Positions 41,941 through 50,362 of a stretch of 64,000 nt of DNA are shown in pieces. Source of the DNA: Arenibacter sp. ARW7G5Y1 (GTDB lineage: Bacteria; Bacteroidota; Bacteroidia; Flavobacteriales; Flavobacteriaceae). Each line of letters begins with the position of its first letter. Within the stretch, counting starts at the first letter, position 1. Position numbers and translations under genes: made by a program. The stretch is from contig NZ_QJJZ01000003.1 of NCBI RefSeq assembly GCF_003201775.1, positions 248,001 to 312,000 on the forward strand. The letters run 5' to 3'. The notes under the pieces were generated by a model, which was given only the letters and a program-made list of their open reading frames with translations, was not told the origin of the DNA and ran no database searches.

Positions 41941-43029
41941 ATGGAAAAACAAAGACGAATTTTTATTCAAAAGGCTGGGTTAATTGCAGCAGCCAGTGCG
42001 TTTACACCTCAAATATTATTGTCCTCGACCAGGACTCAAAATAAAAAATTAGGAGTAGCCCTGGTTGGATTGGGGTACTACAGCACCGATCTTCTTGCCC
42101 CTGCCCTACAATTGACCAACAATTGTGAATTAAGGGGTATTGTAACCGGTAGTCCCGAAAAAATTCCTGTTTGGAAGGAAAAATATGGTATTAAGGATAA
42201 GAATATATACAACTACAATAATTTTGATACAATAGCCAATAACCCGGATATAGATGTAGTTTATGTGGTATTGCCACCGTCGATGCACGCAGAATATACT
42301 ATTAGGGCGGCCAATGCCGGTAAGCACGTATGGTGCGAAAAGCCTATGGCACCTTCTGTGGCCGATTGTGAGGCCATGATCAAGGCCTGCAAGGACAATA
42401 AGGTAAAACTTGCTATAGGGTACCGTTGTCAGCACGATCCCAATATTCAGGCCTATATGAAAGTGGGCAAGGAAAGGCCATTTGGGAAAGTAAGGATGGT
42501 CACTTCTGCCGCAGGATATTTTGACGGCCGGACCAACCATTGGAAACAAAATAAAAAATTAGGTGGAGGAGTAATGGGCGATATGGGGGTGTACGCCCTA
42601 CAAGGTGCCCGTTTGGCCACTGGAGAAGAACCCATTTCGGTCTTGGCGCAGGCCTCCACTACCCGACCTGAAATTTATCACGAAGTAGAGGAGACCATGA
42701 TGTTCCAATTGGAATTTCCCAGCGGGGCCAGGGCATCCTGCCAGACCAGTTTTGGGATCAATATGAACCATCTCCAGGTAAATTATGAAAAAGGGTGGTT
42801 GAAAATGGAACCGCATAGTTCCTACAATGGCAATAATGGAAGTATGTCCGATGGGACCATCATAAAATTTTCCATACCCAGCCAGCAAGCCAAACAAATG
42901 GATGAGGATGCTATGGCCATTATGAACAAAACCGACCTGCTCGTTCCTGGGGAAGAAGGCTTAAGGGATATTCGCGTGGTTGAGGCCATCTACAAATCGG
43001 CTGCACAGAATTGTGTGGTAAAATTGTAG
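41941..43029 (+). CDS. Tat-exported Gfo/Idh/MocA family oxidoreductase
   Basis: 362-residue protein. An N-terminal twin-arginine-like signal (Q-R-R-I-F-I-Q-K-A-G, then a hydrophobic stretch to about residue 28) implies folded export with its cofactor. A Rossmann domain follows (V-A-L-V-G-L-G-Y-Y-S-T-D), then the family motif W-C-E-K-P-M-A-P-S and the C-terminal alpha/beta domain with L-G-G-G-V-M-G-D-M-G-V-Y. It resembles glucose-fructose oxidoreductase-like enzymes that use tightly bound NADP on sugars. The substrate is not predictable. It has its own long upstream region and no co-directional neighbour. Confidence 0.88.
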   Translation: MEKQRRIFIQKAGLIAAASAFTPQILLSSTRTQNKKLGVALVGLGYYSTDLLAPALQLTNNCELRGIVTGSPEKIPVWKEKYGIKDKNIYNYNNFDTIANNPDIDVVYVVLPPSMHAEYTIRAANAGKHVWCEKPMAPSVADCEAMIKACKDNKVKLAIGYRCQHDPNIQAYMKVGKERPFGKVRMVTSAAGYFDGRTNHWKQNKKLGGGVMGDMGVYALQGARLATGEEPISVLAQASTTRPEIYHEVEETMMFQLEFPSGARASCQTSFGINMNHLQVNYEKGWLKMEPHSSYNGNNGSMSDGTIIKFSIPSQQAKQMDEDAMAIMNKTDLLVPGEEGLRDIRVVEAIYKSAAQNCVVKL

Positions 43030-43389
43030 GTTAGTGTGAAGATAGTTGGGTAAAATATCGGTAAACCGTTGACTTTATTGGTTTTAGGGATTTATGGAAT
43101 TTGACGTTAATAGATGATTTTGACCCTTCATCCGAATTGGGGTCATGTCGTCGAAATTATGTCCCATACATGGGGACGAAAATGCTTTTCCTTTCATTTC
43201 GGGGTTTTATATATAAACCTGACATATGAAGGAAAATACTACATTAAATCAATTGTTATTCTATCTCTTTTGCGCCTTTTGTTTTGCTTGGGCCATTTAT
43301 GTACTAGCCTCTTAAATGAGGTTACGGCAATTTAAGGATCCGTATGCATGCTATGTGGTTACAACATTAATACATATACTTAAATAAGG
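43030..43389. other. Intergenic between convergent genes
   Basis: 360 bases between convergent genes. It holds a small inverted repeat GTCCC-atacatg-GGGAC (43160-43176 region) but no strong terminator. A 73-codon frame here lacks family features and was not called. Confidence 0.4.
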
Positions 43390-44217
43390 CTAAGGTTGTA
43401 ATTTAATAAATTCACGGGCATACCTTTCGCCTAGAAGTCGCTGTGCCTCGGAGTTAAAATGCACCTTATCCCCTTTGTCCTTTAGATCTTGGGTTTTGAC
43501 CATCCCGGTATATGGATCGGTGGATACATAATATTTTATATGGTCATTGATCTTGGACCATAAAGAATTGGTAGAATAACTGCCCAGTTGCCCTACGACA
43601 ATGGTGGTCTCTGGCCTTCCAATTATCTTTCTAAATTGATGGAACAATACCGATAATCTGCTTTGGTATAATGGAGCCAACTTGGTTGTGGCATCACTTT
43701 CTCCCTGATGCCATAGAATCCCTTTTACGGTCCCATAATGTTTACCCAATTCCGCTTTTTGTTTGAAATTGGACAAAAGTTTAACCTCCCTATGGATGGA
43801 GTCGTTTAGCCATTGTGAAATGGAGCTTCCCCCTACTGCAGTGGGAATTAACAGTACCGATATACTGTCCGGGATATGCCTCGCCAAGGCCTTGCCGAAG
43901 GAAAGACCACTATCCAATCCTGCCATGGATGGTTCATAAAAATGTAAAGGTTCTTGAGCAATGATGATATTGCCTTGTTTGTTTAGGGTATATACCCTTT
44001 TGTTGGGTACGGTATCCTGAGGTTCTACTAGGCCTCTTCCGGCCATATTGGACTGCCCGGCAAGAAGAAAGACCCATAGATTCTCTTTATTTGGCACATT
44101 GTCCACAGACAGTTCAAGTTTTGGAAAGAATTGGGTCCTTTTGTCTTTGTCCTGCCCTCTACACCAAAAAATTACAGAAAATGTAAGTAAGGAAAACAAA
44201 AATATTTTTTTAGTCAT
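43390..44217 (-). CDS. SASA-family carbohydrate esterase, exported
   Basis: About 275-residue SGNH-like hydrolase of the sialate O-acetylesterase/CE6 type. The signal peptide follows the ATG at 44217 (M-T-K-K-I-F-L-F-S-L); the frame's earlier ATG at 44244 would place charged residues before it. The nucleophile Ser is in L-A-G-Q-S-N-M-A-G-R-G, the W-H-Q-G-E-S-D segment is the second conserved block, and D-K-V-H-F-N provides the Asp/His pair. Such enzymes remove acetyl groups from sialic acids or xylan outside the cell. No polysaccharide-utilisation genes are adjacent, so the substrate is open. Confidence 0.88.
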   Translation of the reverse strand: MTKKIFLFSLLTFSVIFWCRGQDKDKRTQFFPKLELSVDNVPNKENLWVFLLAGQSNMAGRGLVEPQDTVPNKRVYTLNKQGNIIIAQEPLHFYEPSMAGLDSGLSFGKALARHIPDSISVLLIPTAVGGSSISQWLNDSIHREVKLLSNFKQKAELGKHYGTVKGILWHQGESDATTKLAPLYQSRLSVLFHQFRKIIGRPETTIVVGQLGSYSTNSLWSKINDHIKYYVSTDPYTGMVKTQDLKDKGDKVHFNSEAQRLLGERYAREFIKLQP

Positions 44218-44507
44218 TTTGGGTCCATTGGTATTAGCTTCCACTGTTGATTGGTGTTTTTTTTAACAGCTACAATATATTAATTTATTTATTTATGCTT
44301 GTGTCCTTAGCCGTATACCAAGGATAATGAAAAGATTGGTATTGGCGCAGGGCCATGACACTGTACTTTTAGATGGATTTCGGGCAAAACCAATACCGTT
44401 ATAGTATAAAAAAAATTGGGACATAAATAAGAAACAGTGCATTTCATCCGTTATTTAAGTATATCATCCTATATTTAGCAAAAATTACCTTTAAAAACGC
44501 ACCCCCT

Positions 44508-45818
44508 ATGAAGAAAAGCAAAACCTTTATCGGAATTTCGCTTTTAATCCTTACACTGGTAACACTTTTTTTAAACGCTTTTAAGTCGGCCCCTGATTTG
44601 GGACCCAAAGTGGCCGTTACAAGTATTGAACATTTGAAGGACGCTTTGGCCGCCAAAGAAAATCTCCTATACAAAAAACATCAAGATGAACTGAAAGTAG
44701 CCCTACAGGCCTATTTTTACAAGGCTATTTCAGCAGGCGATATTGTTGGAGCGGGTGTGAGTATTGTAAAGGATGATTCCATTCTAATTTCGGATGGTTA
44801 TGGCAAAAGAAACATCAATCGTGACGAGGGTGTGGATGGAGGGACCATTTTTAGGCTTGGATCCCTTTCAAAAGGGTTTGCGGGGGTATTGGCTGCTGAA
44901 TTAAAGGATGAGGGAAAATTGCACTGGGAGGATAGGGTGAGCGATTTTATACCAGAATTTAAGTTTGGTGACAAGGACAATACGAATAAAATCACCTTAG
45001 CCAATATATTATCGCATACTTCAGGAACCCCTTATCACAGTTATACCAACCTTGTGGAGGCTGGACTACCCCTACAGGATATCGCCCAACGTTTTAAGGA
45101 CATTACACCGATAAGTGAACCGGGATCCATGTACAGTTATCAGAATGCCATGTTCGCATTATGTGGGGAAATGATACACAAAGCAACCGGACAGGATATT
45201 AGTGAGGTGTTGACCAATACTTTTTTTAATCCCTTGGGCATGTGTTCTACGACCATGGATTATGAAACCTTGACGCACACGGAAAATGTGGCCATGCCAC
45301 ATTCCAAAAGAAGAAACAGCTGGAAAACATTGCCACTTTCCAATAATTATTACAACGCCATTGCAGCGGGTGGTATTAGTGCCAGTTCTGTTGATATGGC
45401 CAAATGGATGCGATTTCTATTGGGGCATAATCCTGAATTAATGAGTAAATCGGCTCTTGCCGAAACTTTTTCCCCATTTATAGAAATAAAGGGAGGAAGT
45501 AAGTATTATCAACATTGGCCCGGACATAAAGCCTCTTACTATGGTTATGGGTGGAGAATACATAAATTCCATGAAAAGGATTCGGACCAAGAGAAAACCA
45601 TTTGGCATCATGGTGGAAGTGTCAACAACTACAGAAATGAAATTGCTATTTATCCAGAAGCAGATCTGGGTATTTGCGTACTTTTGAGCAATAATAGTAG
45701 AATTGCCAAAACCGTTATCCCGGATCTATATGCCATAGTGAAGGAAATATATGGAAAAACGGCCCCCTATAACAATTTTAAGAAAGGTGATGATTTAGTC
45801 CAACTGCATTTGGAATAA
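44508..45818 (+). CDS. Serine hydrolase, class C beta-lactamase fold
   Basis: 436-residue exported or membrane-anchored serine hydrolase of the beta-lactamase/D-aminopeptidase/esterase superfamily. A hydrophobic N-terminal segment (about 7-25) acts as signal or anchor. Catalytic motifs are S119-L-S-K122 (S-x-x-K), Y-Q-N in M-Y-S-Y-Q-N-A-M-F (Y-x-N) and H-H-G-G (the K-T-G-like third motif). Most such proteins are peptidases or esterases rather than antibiotic resistance enzymes, and the H-x-G motif fits that view. It stands alone, divergent from the SASA esterase, and is followed by tandem repeats and a hairpin. Confidence 0.9.
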   Translation: MKKSKTFIGISLLILTLVTLFLNAFKSAPDLGPKVAVTSIEHLKDALAAKENLLYKKHQDELKVALQAYFYKAISAGDIVGAGVSIVKDDSILISDGYGKRNINRDEGVDGGTIFRLGSLSKGFAGVLAAELKDEGKLHWEDRVSDFIPEFKFGDKDNTNKITLANILSHTSGTPYHSYTNLVEAGLPLQDIAQRFKDITPISEPGSMYSYQNAMFALCGEMIHKATGQDISEVLTNTFFNPLGMCSTTMDYETLTHTENVAMPHSKRRNSWKTLPLSNNYYNAIAAGGISASSVDMAKWMRFLLGHNPELMSKSALAETFSPFIEIKGGSKYYQHWPGHKASYYGYGWRIHKFHEKDSDQEKTIWHHGGSVNNYRNEIAIYPEADLGICVLLSNNSRIAKTVIPDLYAIVKEIYGKTAPYNNFKKGDDLVQLHLE

Positions 45819-45878
45819 ACTGGTAAAAGTTCAATGTTGTAGGTTGTTTGTCTCTGTTGCTGCATATTATTGACGGCC

Positions 45879-45928
45879 ACGCAAAGCCAGCTACGTAAAG
45901 CCAGCTACGCAAAGCCAGCTACGCAAAG
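45879..45928. repeat. 14-bp tandem repeat, about 3.6 copies
   Basis: Unit ACGCAAAGCCAGCT occurs at 45879-45892, 45893-45906 (one C-to-T change) and 45907-45920, followed by a partial copy ACGCAAAG. Two copies are identical, which suggests recent expansion. The last partial copy forms one arm of the adjacent hairpin. Confidence 0.8.
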
Positions 45929-45944
45929 TCTCCCGACTTTGCGC
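45921..45944. terminator. Hairpin at end of tandem repeat
   Basis: CGCAAAGTC (45922-45930) and GACTTTGCG (45935-45943) pair perfectly over 9 bp with a TCCC loop between two convergent genes. There is no T-tract, so it may be a repeat element rather than an efficient terminator. Confidence 0.45.
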
Positions 45945-46127
45945 TATATATAATCCTTGATTTCAGGAAGCCTTTAGTATTAATTTTTGGAAGTGCCAGG
46001 GCTTTTGTCTTATCCAATGCTTAGAATCCTGTTCAAAGGGTAGCTGTAATAAAAAATTTGAAATGGATTTTCATAATGTGAATATTGGTAATGAATTATA
46101 GTGTAATCAGTGTATGGTTTGGCAGTT

Positions 46128-47663
46128 TTACCCCAACCATCCTTCACGGTCAAGACTGCGGTACTGAATGGCTTCGGCAATGTGGTTTCCGTTGATGTCT
46201 GTGGCATTTTCCAAATCGGAAATTGTTCTTGCTACCTTCAAAATCCTGTCGTAGGCCCGTGCAGAAAGGTTTAATCGCTCCATGGCATTTTTTAGCAGTT
46301 CCTTGGAGGCATCGTCCATTTTGCAATATTTCCGAATTTGTTTGGTGTTCATCTGGGCATTGTAATGAACGTTTTCCAGTTCCGCAAAACGTTGGGTCTG
46401 TATTTCCCTGGCGGCCGTAACCCGCTTCCTGATTTCGACACTGCTTTCCCCTTTGCGTTCCTCTGACAACTTTTCAAATGGTACCGGTGTTACTTCAATG
46501 TGGATATCGATTCGATCCAGCAGGGGTCCGGAAATCTTGCTCAAATAGCGCTGCATCTCTGCTGGTGAGGAGGTCACAGGAGCGTCGGGATCATTAAAAT
46601 AACCTCCGGGACTGGGATTCATACTGGCCACCAACATAAAACTACTGGGATAGGTTACGGTAAAGCGTGCCCTGGAAATGGTCACTTCCCTATCTTCCAA
46701 AGGCTGTCTCATCACTTCCAGTACGCCTCTTTTAAATTCGGGTAATTCATCCAAGAATAGGACTCCGTTATGGCTCAATGATATTTCCCCTGGTTGGGGA
46801 TAGGCTCCGCCACCGACTAGGGCAACATCACTAATGGTATGATGGGGACTGCGAAAAGGCCTTTGGTTCATAAGGCCCATATTCTTGATCTTCCCCACAA
46901 CAGAATGAATTTTGGTGGTCTCCAGGGCTTCGTGCAAGGTCATGGGGGGTAAAATGGACGGTAGGCGTTTGGCCAACATGGTTTTTCCAGCACCTGGTGG
47001 ACCTATCAGGATAATGTTATGTCCGCCCGCAGCAGCAATTTCCATACAGCGTTTTATGCTCTCCTGCCCTTTTACATCCGAAAAATCGAACTCAGGAAAA
47101 TCCAATTTTTTATAAAATTCTTCTTTGGTATCTATAATGGTCTGCTGTAAAGGGGCATTTTTATCAAAGAAGTCTATCACCTCTTTAATATTGTCTATAC
47201 CATATACTTCCAGATCGTCCACTATAGCGGCCTCCCTAGCATTTTCACTGGGTAAAATAAATCCTTTAAAGCCTTCCTCCTTGGCCTTGATGGCTATGGG
47301 CAAGGCTCCCTTTATGGCTTGTAAACTCCCATCCAGGGAAAGCTCCCCCATGATAATATATTTTTCTATGGATGCCGATTTGATCTGATGGGAGGCAGTG
47401 AGAATCCCCAAAGCCAGGGTAAGGTCGTAGGCCGAACCTTCTTTGCGAAGATCGGCGGGTGCCATATTAATAGTTATTTTTTTTCCTGGAATTTTGTAAC
47501 CATTGTTCTGTAAAGCTGCCGCTATTCGGTAATTACTTTCTTTGATGGCATTGTCTGGCAATCCTACCAAATGATAGCCGATGCCTTTGTCGATATTTAC
47601 TTCAACGGTAATGGTGGTAGCCTCTACCCCAAAAACCGCACTACCATAAATTTTTGTAAGCAT
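46128..47663 (-). CDS. yifB: YifB/ComM-family AAA+ ATPase
   Basis: 511-residue protein of the Mg-chelatase-like YifB/ComM family. The N-terminal LonB-like domain (1 to about 170) contains Y-H-L-V-G-L-P-D-N-A-I-K-E-S. The AAA+ core (about 190-400) has Walker A G-P-P-G-A-G-K-T and Walker B-like L-F-L-D-E-L-P-E-F, and a Mg_chelatase_C region follows. In naturally transformable bacteria ComM is a helicase that promotes branch migration during recombination of incoming DNA. Elsewhere the role is less clear. It is intact and stands alone between repeat-containing spacers. Confidence 0.94.
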   Translation of the reverse strand: MLTKIYGSAVFGVEATTITVEVNIDKGIGYHLVGLPDNAIKESNYRIAAALQNNGYKIPGKKITINMAPADLRKEGSAYDLTLALGILTASHQIKSASIEKYIIMGELSLDGSLQAIKGALPIAIKAKEEGFKGFILPSENAREAAIVDDLEVYGIDNIKEVIDFFDKNAPLQQTIIDTKEEFYKKLDFPEFDFSDVKGQESIKRCMEIAAAGGHNIILIGPPGAGKTMLAKRLPSILPPMTLHEALETTKIHSVVGKIKNMGLMNQRPFRSPHHTISDVALVGGGAYPQPGEISLSHNGVLFLDELPEFKRGVLEVMRQPLEDREVTISRARFTVTYPSSFMLVASMNPSPGGYFNDPDAPVTSSPAEMQRYLSKISGPLLDRIDIHIEVTPVPFEKLSEERKGESSVEIRKRVTAAREIQTQRFAELENVHYNAQMNTKQIRKYCKMDDASKELLKNAMERLNLSARAYDRILKVARTISDLENATDINGNHIAEAIQYRSLDREGWLG

Positions 47664-47871
47664 TTACTTATAATTTAGATAAATTTAAGTAAATAAAATA
47701 AATTCTGGGCGTAGCCAATGTGCTAAATTTTAGGAAATTAAGGACTCAAGGCAATGGTAACTTACATCAATTGTTGTGGCGAACTTTTACTTGTTCAATG
47801 TTCAGATTACGGGTCGAGGTAGATTTTCTTTTCCAACTATTAGTTGCCGCTCCATGAAAATTCTTGGATAT

Positions 47872-50271
47872 TTATTCTTTAGTCGGTTCAAAAGTCAAGA
47901 GTGATTTTTTGGTTTCAATAATTTCCTCTTTGTTCATCATCATTTTTCGAAATTTACCTTGATTGTACATTTCGGCCTGATCGTCGTAATGTTCACTAAA
48001 AGGATTCCCGGACTGGCCTGTAGGAAGTATACTGGTACTATTTTCAATATCCGAAAAGTCGATTACCCTTCTTGTGGACGGACCTGAGCTAACTGGGTAA
48101 TAACCGGTATCGTCATATTTAAAGTCCATATTGTTGATTACTTCCCTTGATCCGGAAACGGGGAAAGGACCAACATTAAAGAGAGATCTAAGGGCTTTGA
48201 TCTGCCCTATGGGATGGCCGTGTTCCAGAGTGTGCAACTTATTCCATGTCCATTTATTGGAGTCATTGCCAAATTCCTCTTCCAAAGATTGGTATGCCTG
48301 TCTAAAGGAAAGGTTTATCCTTTCTTTTTTTGTTTCCACACTATCCTTGGTATTTATATCGTCCCACCATACAGAGGTTTCCTTTTCCGCCAAATCTGCT
48401 ATTAGGCGTTTGTGAAAATGGGTATCCAACATTTGTCCAAACATCTCTGTTTCCAATTCATCCTCGAAAGTATTCCTCAAAATGAAATATATCCAGCGAT
48501 TGTAAATGCTAGGTTCTATCTGTTGCAACTGATTACTGCCGTCCCATAAGTTTAATTTGTCCAAGATTGCGATTTGCTTTTCGTTCAATTGCTCCACTTC
48601 CATGCTTTTGGACAGGTTGGTGACCACTTCGGTATTTACAATGGAGGTATCATCCAACATCATCTCCTGTACGGCCTCCCTGTCCCAATTATTTTTTGGT
48701 TCTAAAAGGGCCACTATTCTCTTTGCCCTATCCTCTGGCAAGTAATAGCCTGGATACAATCGGCCGTTGATGGAATCGGGCTGATTGTTGGCAGAGTACA
48801 CGTAGTTCCAAGGTGGGTTAATGGCCATGGGATTTTCGGTAAAGTTTAAATAACGAATGGGTTCTTGCTCTCCCGTACTGCCTTCCATTATAAATTTGGT
48901 ATTGGTACTATCCGGCATTTGATAAAGTTTAGCTGATGCAAACCATGCCACATTACCAACAGCATCCCCGTACATAATATTTAAACCTGGGGCATGAATA
49001 TCTGGCAGTGCGTCTTGAAATTCCAATAAATTTTGGGCATGGGACATGCCATAAAGAGCATTCATTACCTTATTTTCCAATTTGGTATAGATCCACGACA
49101 TGGCTACTGGGCGTTGGTCCGTCACTTGATCGGCAATGCCATTGAGAATTGGACCATGATGGGTTTTCTTAAAGGAAAAATGAACATCTTCTCCCCCTTT
49201 TACTTTTATAGTTTTGGATACTTGTTTATATTTTTTCCAGCCAGTGGAGGTTTTGTATAAGCTGGGGTCACTTGCATTTTCCTCTTCATAGTAAAAATCA
49301 ATATCATCGTTCTCGAACATGGTAATCCCATAAGCTAAATTCCTGTCGTGGCCCAATATGGGAAATGGTATCCCGGCCAGGTGATATCCGTATTTTTCAT
49401 AGTTGGGGCTATTTACGTGGGCTTCATACCAAACCGAGGGCTGGGCAAAACCAATGTGGGGGTCGTTAGCGAAAATAACCTTAGCGTTTTTGGTCTTATT
49501 GGGAGCTATAACCCAACTATTGCTCCCTTCGAATAGCGGTACGGGTAGATCCTTCAACGCCTCTGTAACCAGACCGGTTATCTCATTTTTAATAGAATCG
49601 CGAATACTCGGTCTGTAATTTTTGATCAATGTTGAATTGGGATCCGAGTCCAACCCCAGATCAGTTAAATAGTCAGGCCCCAATTTATTCTTGATATTGG
49701 TAAGCAAAGGATCGGTCTTATGGGCCATGGCAAAACTGAAGGCCATATATCCCACGGTATTATAGACATCCTTAAGGGTAAATGGCGTTTTTTCCAGGCC
49801 CGTAAGATGGAATTCAATAGGAGTTGGCCCTTCTGCTATAAACTTATTGATCCCATCCAAATATGCTTGGGAAAGTTTTACCATGGGGTCATTTTTTGAA
49901 AGCTTTTCCACGGTTTGTTGAGAGGCATCGTCTATGCCCAAGGATAGAAAAAATTTATCCGTTTTAAGCATGTCCCCACCAAAAACTTCCGAAAGTCCAC
50001 CTTTTCCAATCCTTCGCAACAACTCCATTTGCCACAGTCTTTCCTGGGCATGGACATAACCCAGTACTCGTAGGGCATCTTCTTCGGAATTTGAATAAAT
50101 ATGGGGTATGCCATAGGTGTCAAAATAAACCTCCACCTTATTATTTAATTTATCCGTTTCAATGTTGCCGGCATACTCCGGGGTATGGGTATAAACATAA
50201 ATGGCACTACTCAGGGCCAATATTACGATAAGGCCCAAAACTATCCAGAGCAGCTTTTTTAATACTTTCAC
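47872..50271 (-). CDS. Penicillin acylase family N-terminal hydrolase
   Basis: 799-residue Ntn hydrolase precursor. An N-terminal hydrophobic segment (about 6-28) directs it to the periplasm. The alpha chain contains H-A-Q-E-R-L-W-Q-M-E. The autocatalytic nucleophile Ser is in E-G-S-N-S-W-V-I, where the precursor would be cleaved into alpha and beta subunits. The beta chain includes N-D-P-H-I-G-F and later A-N-N-Q-P. Family members cleave amide-linked acyl groups from penicillins, N-acyl-homoserine lactones or other N-acyl compounds. The start codon is GTG. It follows a CocE-family hydrolase by 91 nt on the same strand. The substrate is unknown. Confidence 0.92.
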   Translation of the reverse strand: MKVLKKLLWIVLGLIVILALSSAIYVYTHTPEYAGNIETDKLNNKVEVYFDTYGIPHIYSNSEEDALRVLGYVHAQERLWQMELLRRIGKGGLSEVFGGDMLKTDKFFLSLGIDDASQQTVEKLSKNDPMVKLSQAYLDGINKFIAEGPTPIEFHLTGLEKTPFTLKDVYNTVGYMAFSFAMAHKTDPLLTNIKNKLGPDYLTDLGLDSDPNSTLIKNYRPSIRDSIKNEITGLVTEALKDLPVPLFEGSNSWVIAPNKTKNAKVIFANDPHIGFAQPSVWYEAHVNSPNYEKYGYHLAGIPFPILGHDRNLAYGITMFENDDIDFYYEEENASDPSLYKTSTGWKKYKQVSKTIKVKGGEDVHFSFKKTHHGPILNGIADQVTDQRPVAMSWIYTKLENKVMNALYGMSHAQNLLEFQDALPDIHAPGLNIMYGDAVGNVAWFASAKLYQMPDSTNTKFIMEGSTGEQEPIRYLNFTENPMAINPPWNYVYSANNQPDSINGRLYPGYYLPEDRAKRIVALLEPKNNWDREAVQEMMLDDTSIVNTEVVTNLSKSMEVEQLNEKQIAILDKLNLWDGSNQLQQIEPSIYNRWIYFILRNTFEDELETEMFGQMLDTHFHKRLIADLAEKETSVWWDDINTKDSVETKKERINLSFRQAYQSLEEEFGNDSNKWTWNKLHTLEHGHPIGQIKALRSLFNVGPFPVSGSREVINNMDFKYDDTGYYPVSSGPSTRRVIDFSDIENSTSILPTGQSGNPFSEHYDDQAEMYNQGKFRKMMMNKEEIIETKKSLLTFEPTKE

Positions 50272-50362
50272 ACTTATGGGTTTTAGCTTAAAGGTATGTC
50301 AATTTAGGATATAATAAAAGTACTTGTAAGAGTACATTTATTTTTGTAATGTGAAAATATTA

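Larger units (their letters stand above)
45819..46127. other. Intergenic region with tandem repeats
   Basis: 309 bases between the convergent serine hydrolase gene and yifB. It contains the 14-bp tandem repeat and hairpin listed separately; the rest shows no gene. Confidence 0.4.

Noticed and set aside
43114-43335. 73-codon ORF with a hydrophobic C-terminal half
   Set aside because: Composition is typical of translated A/T-rich spacer, with no family match or promoter; not supported as a gene.
44508-45818. Beta-lactamase resistance gene
   Set aside because: The fold and S-x-x-K, Y-x-N motifs are shared by many esterases and peptidases; the H-x-G third motif and lack of a resistance context do not support antibiotic resistance.
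46010-46207. 65-codon minus-strand ORF overlapping the end of yifB
   Set aside because: It overlaps the strongly supported yifB C-terminus in another frame and has no protein-like features.
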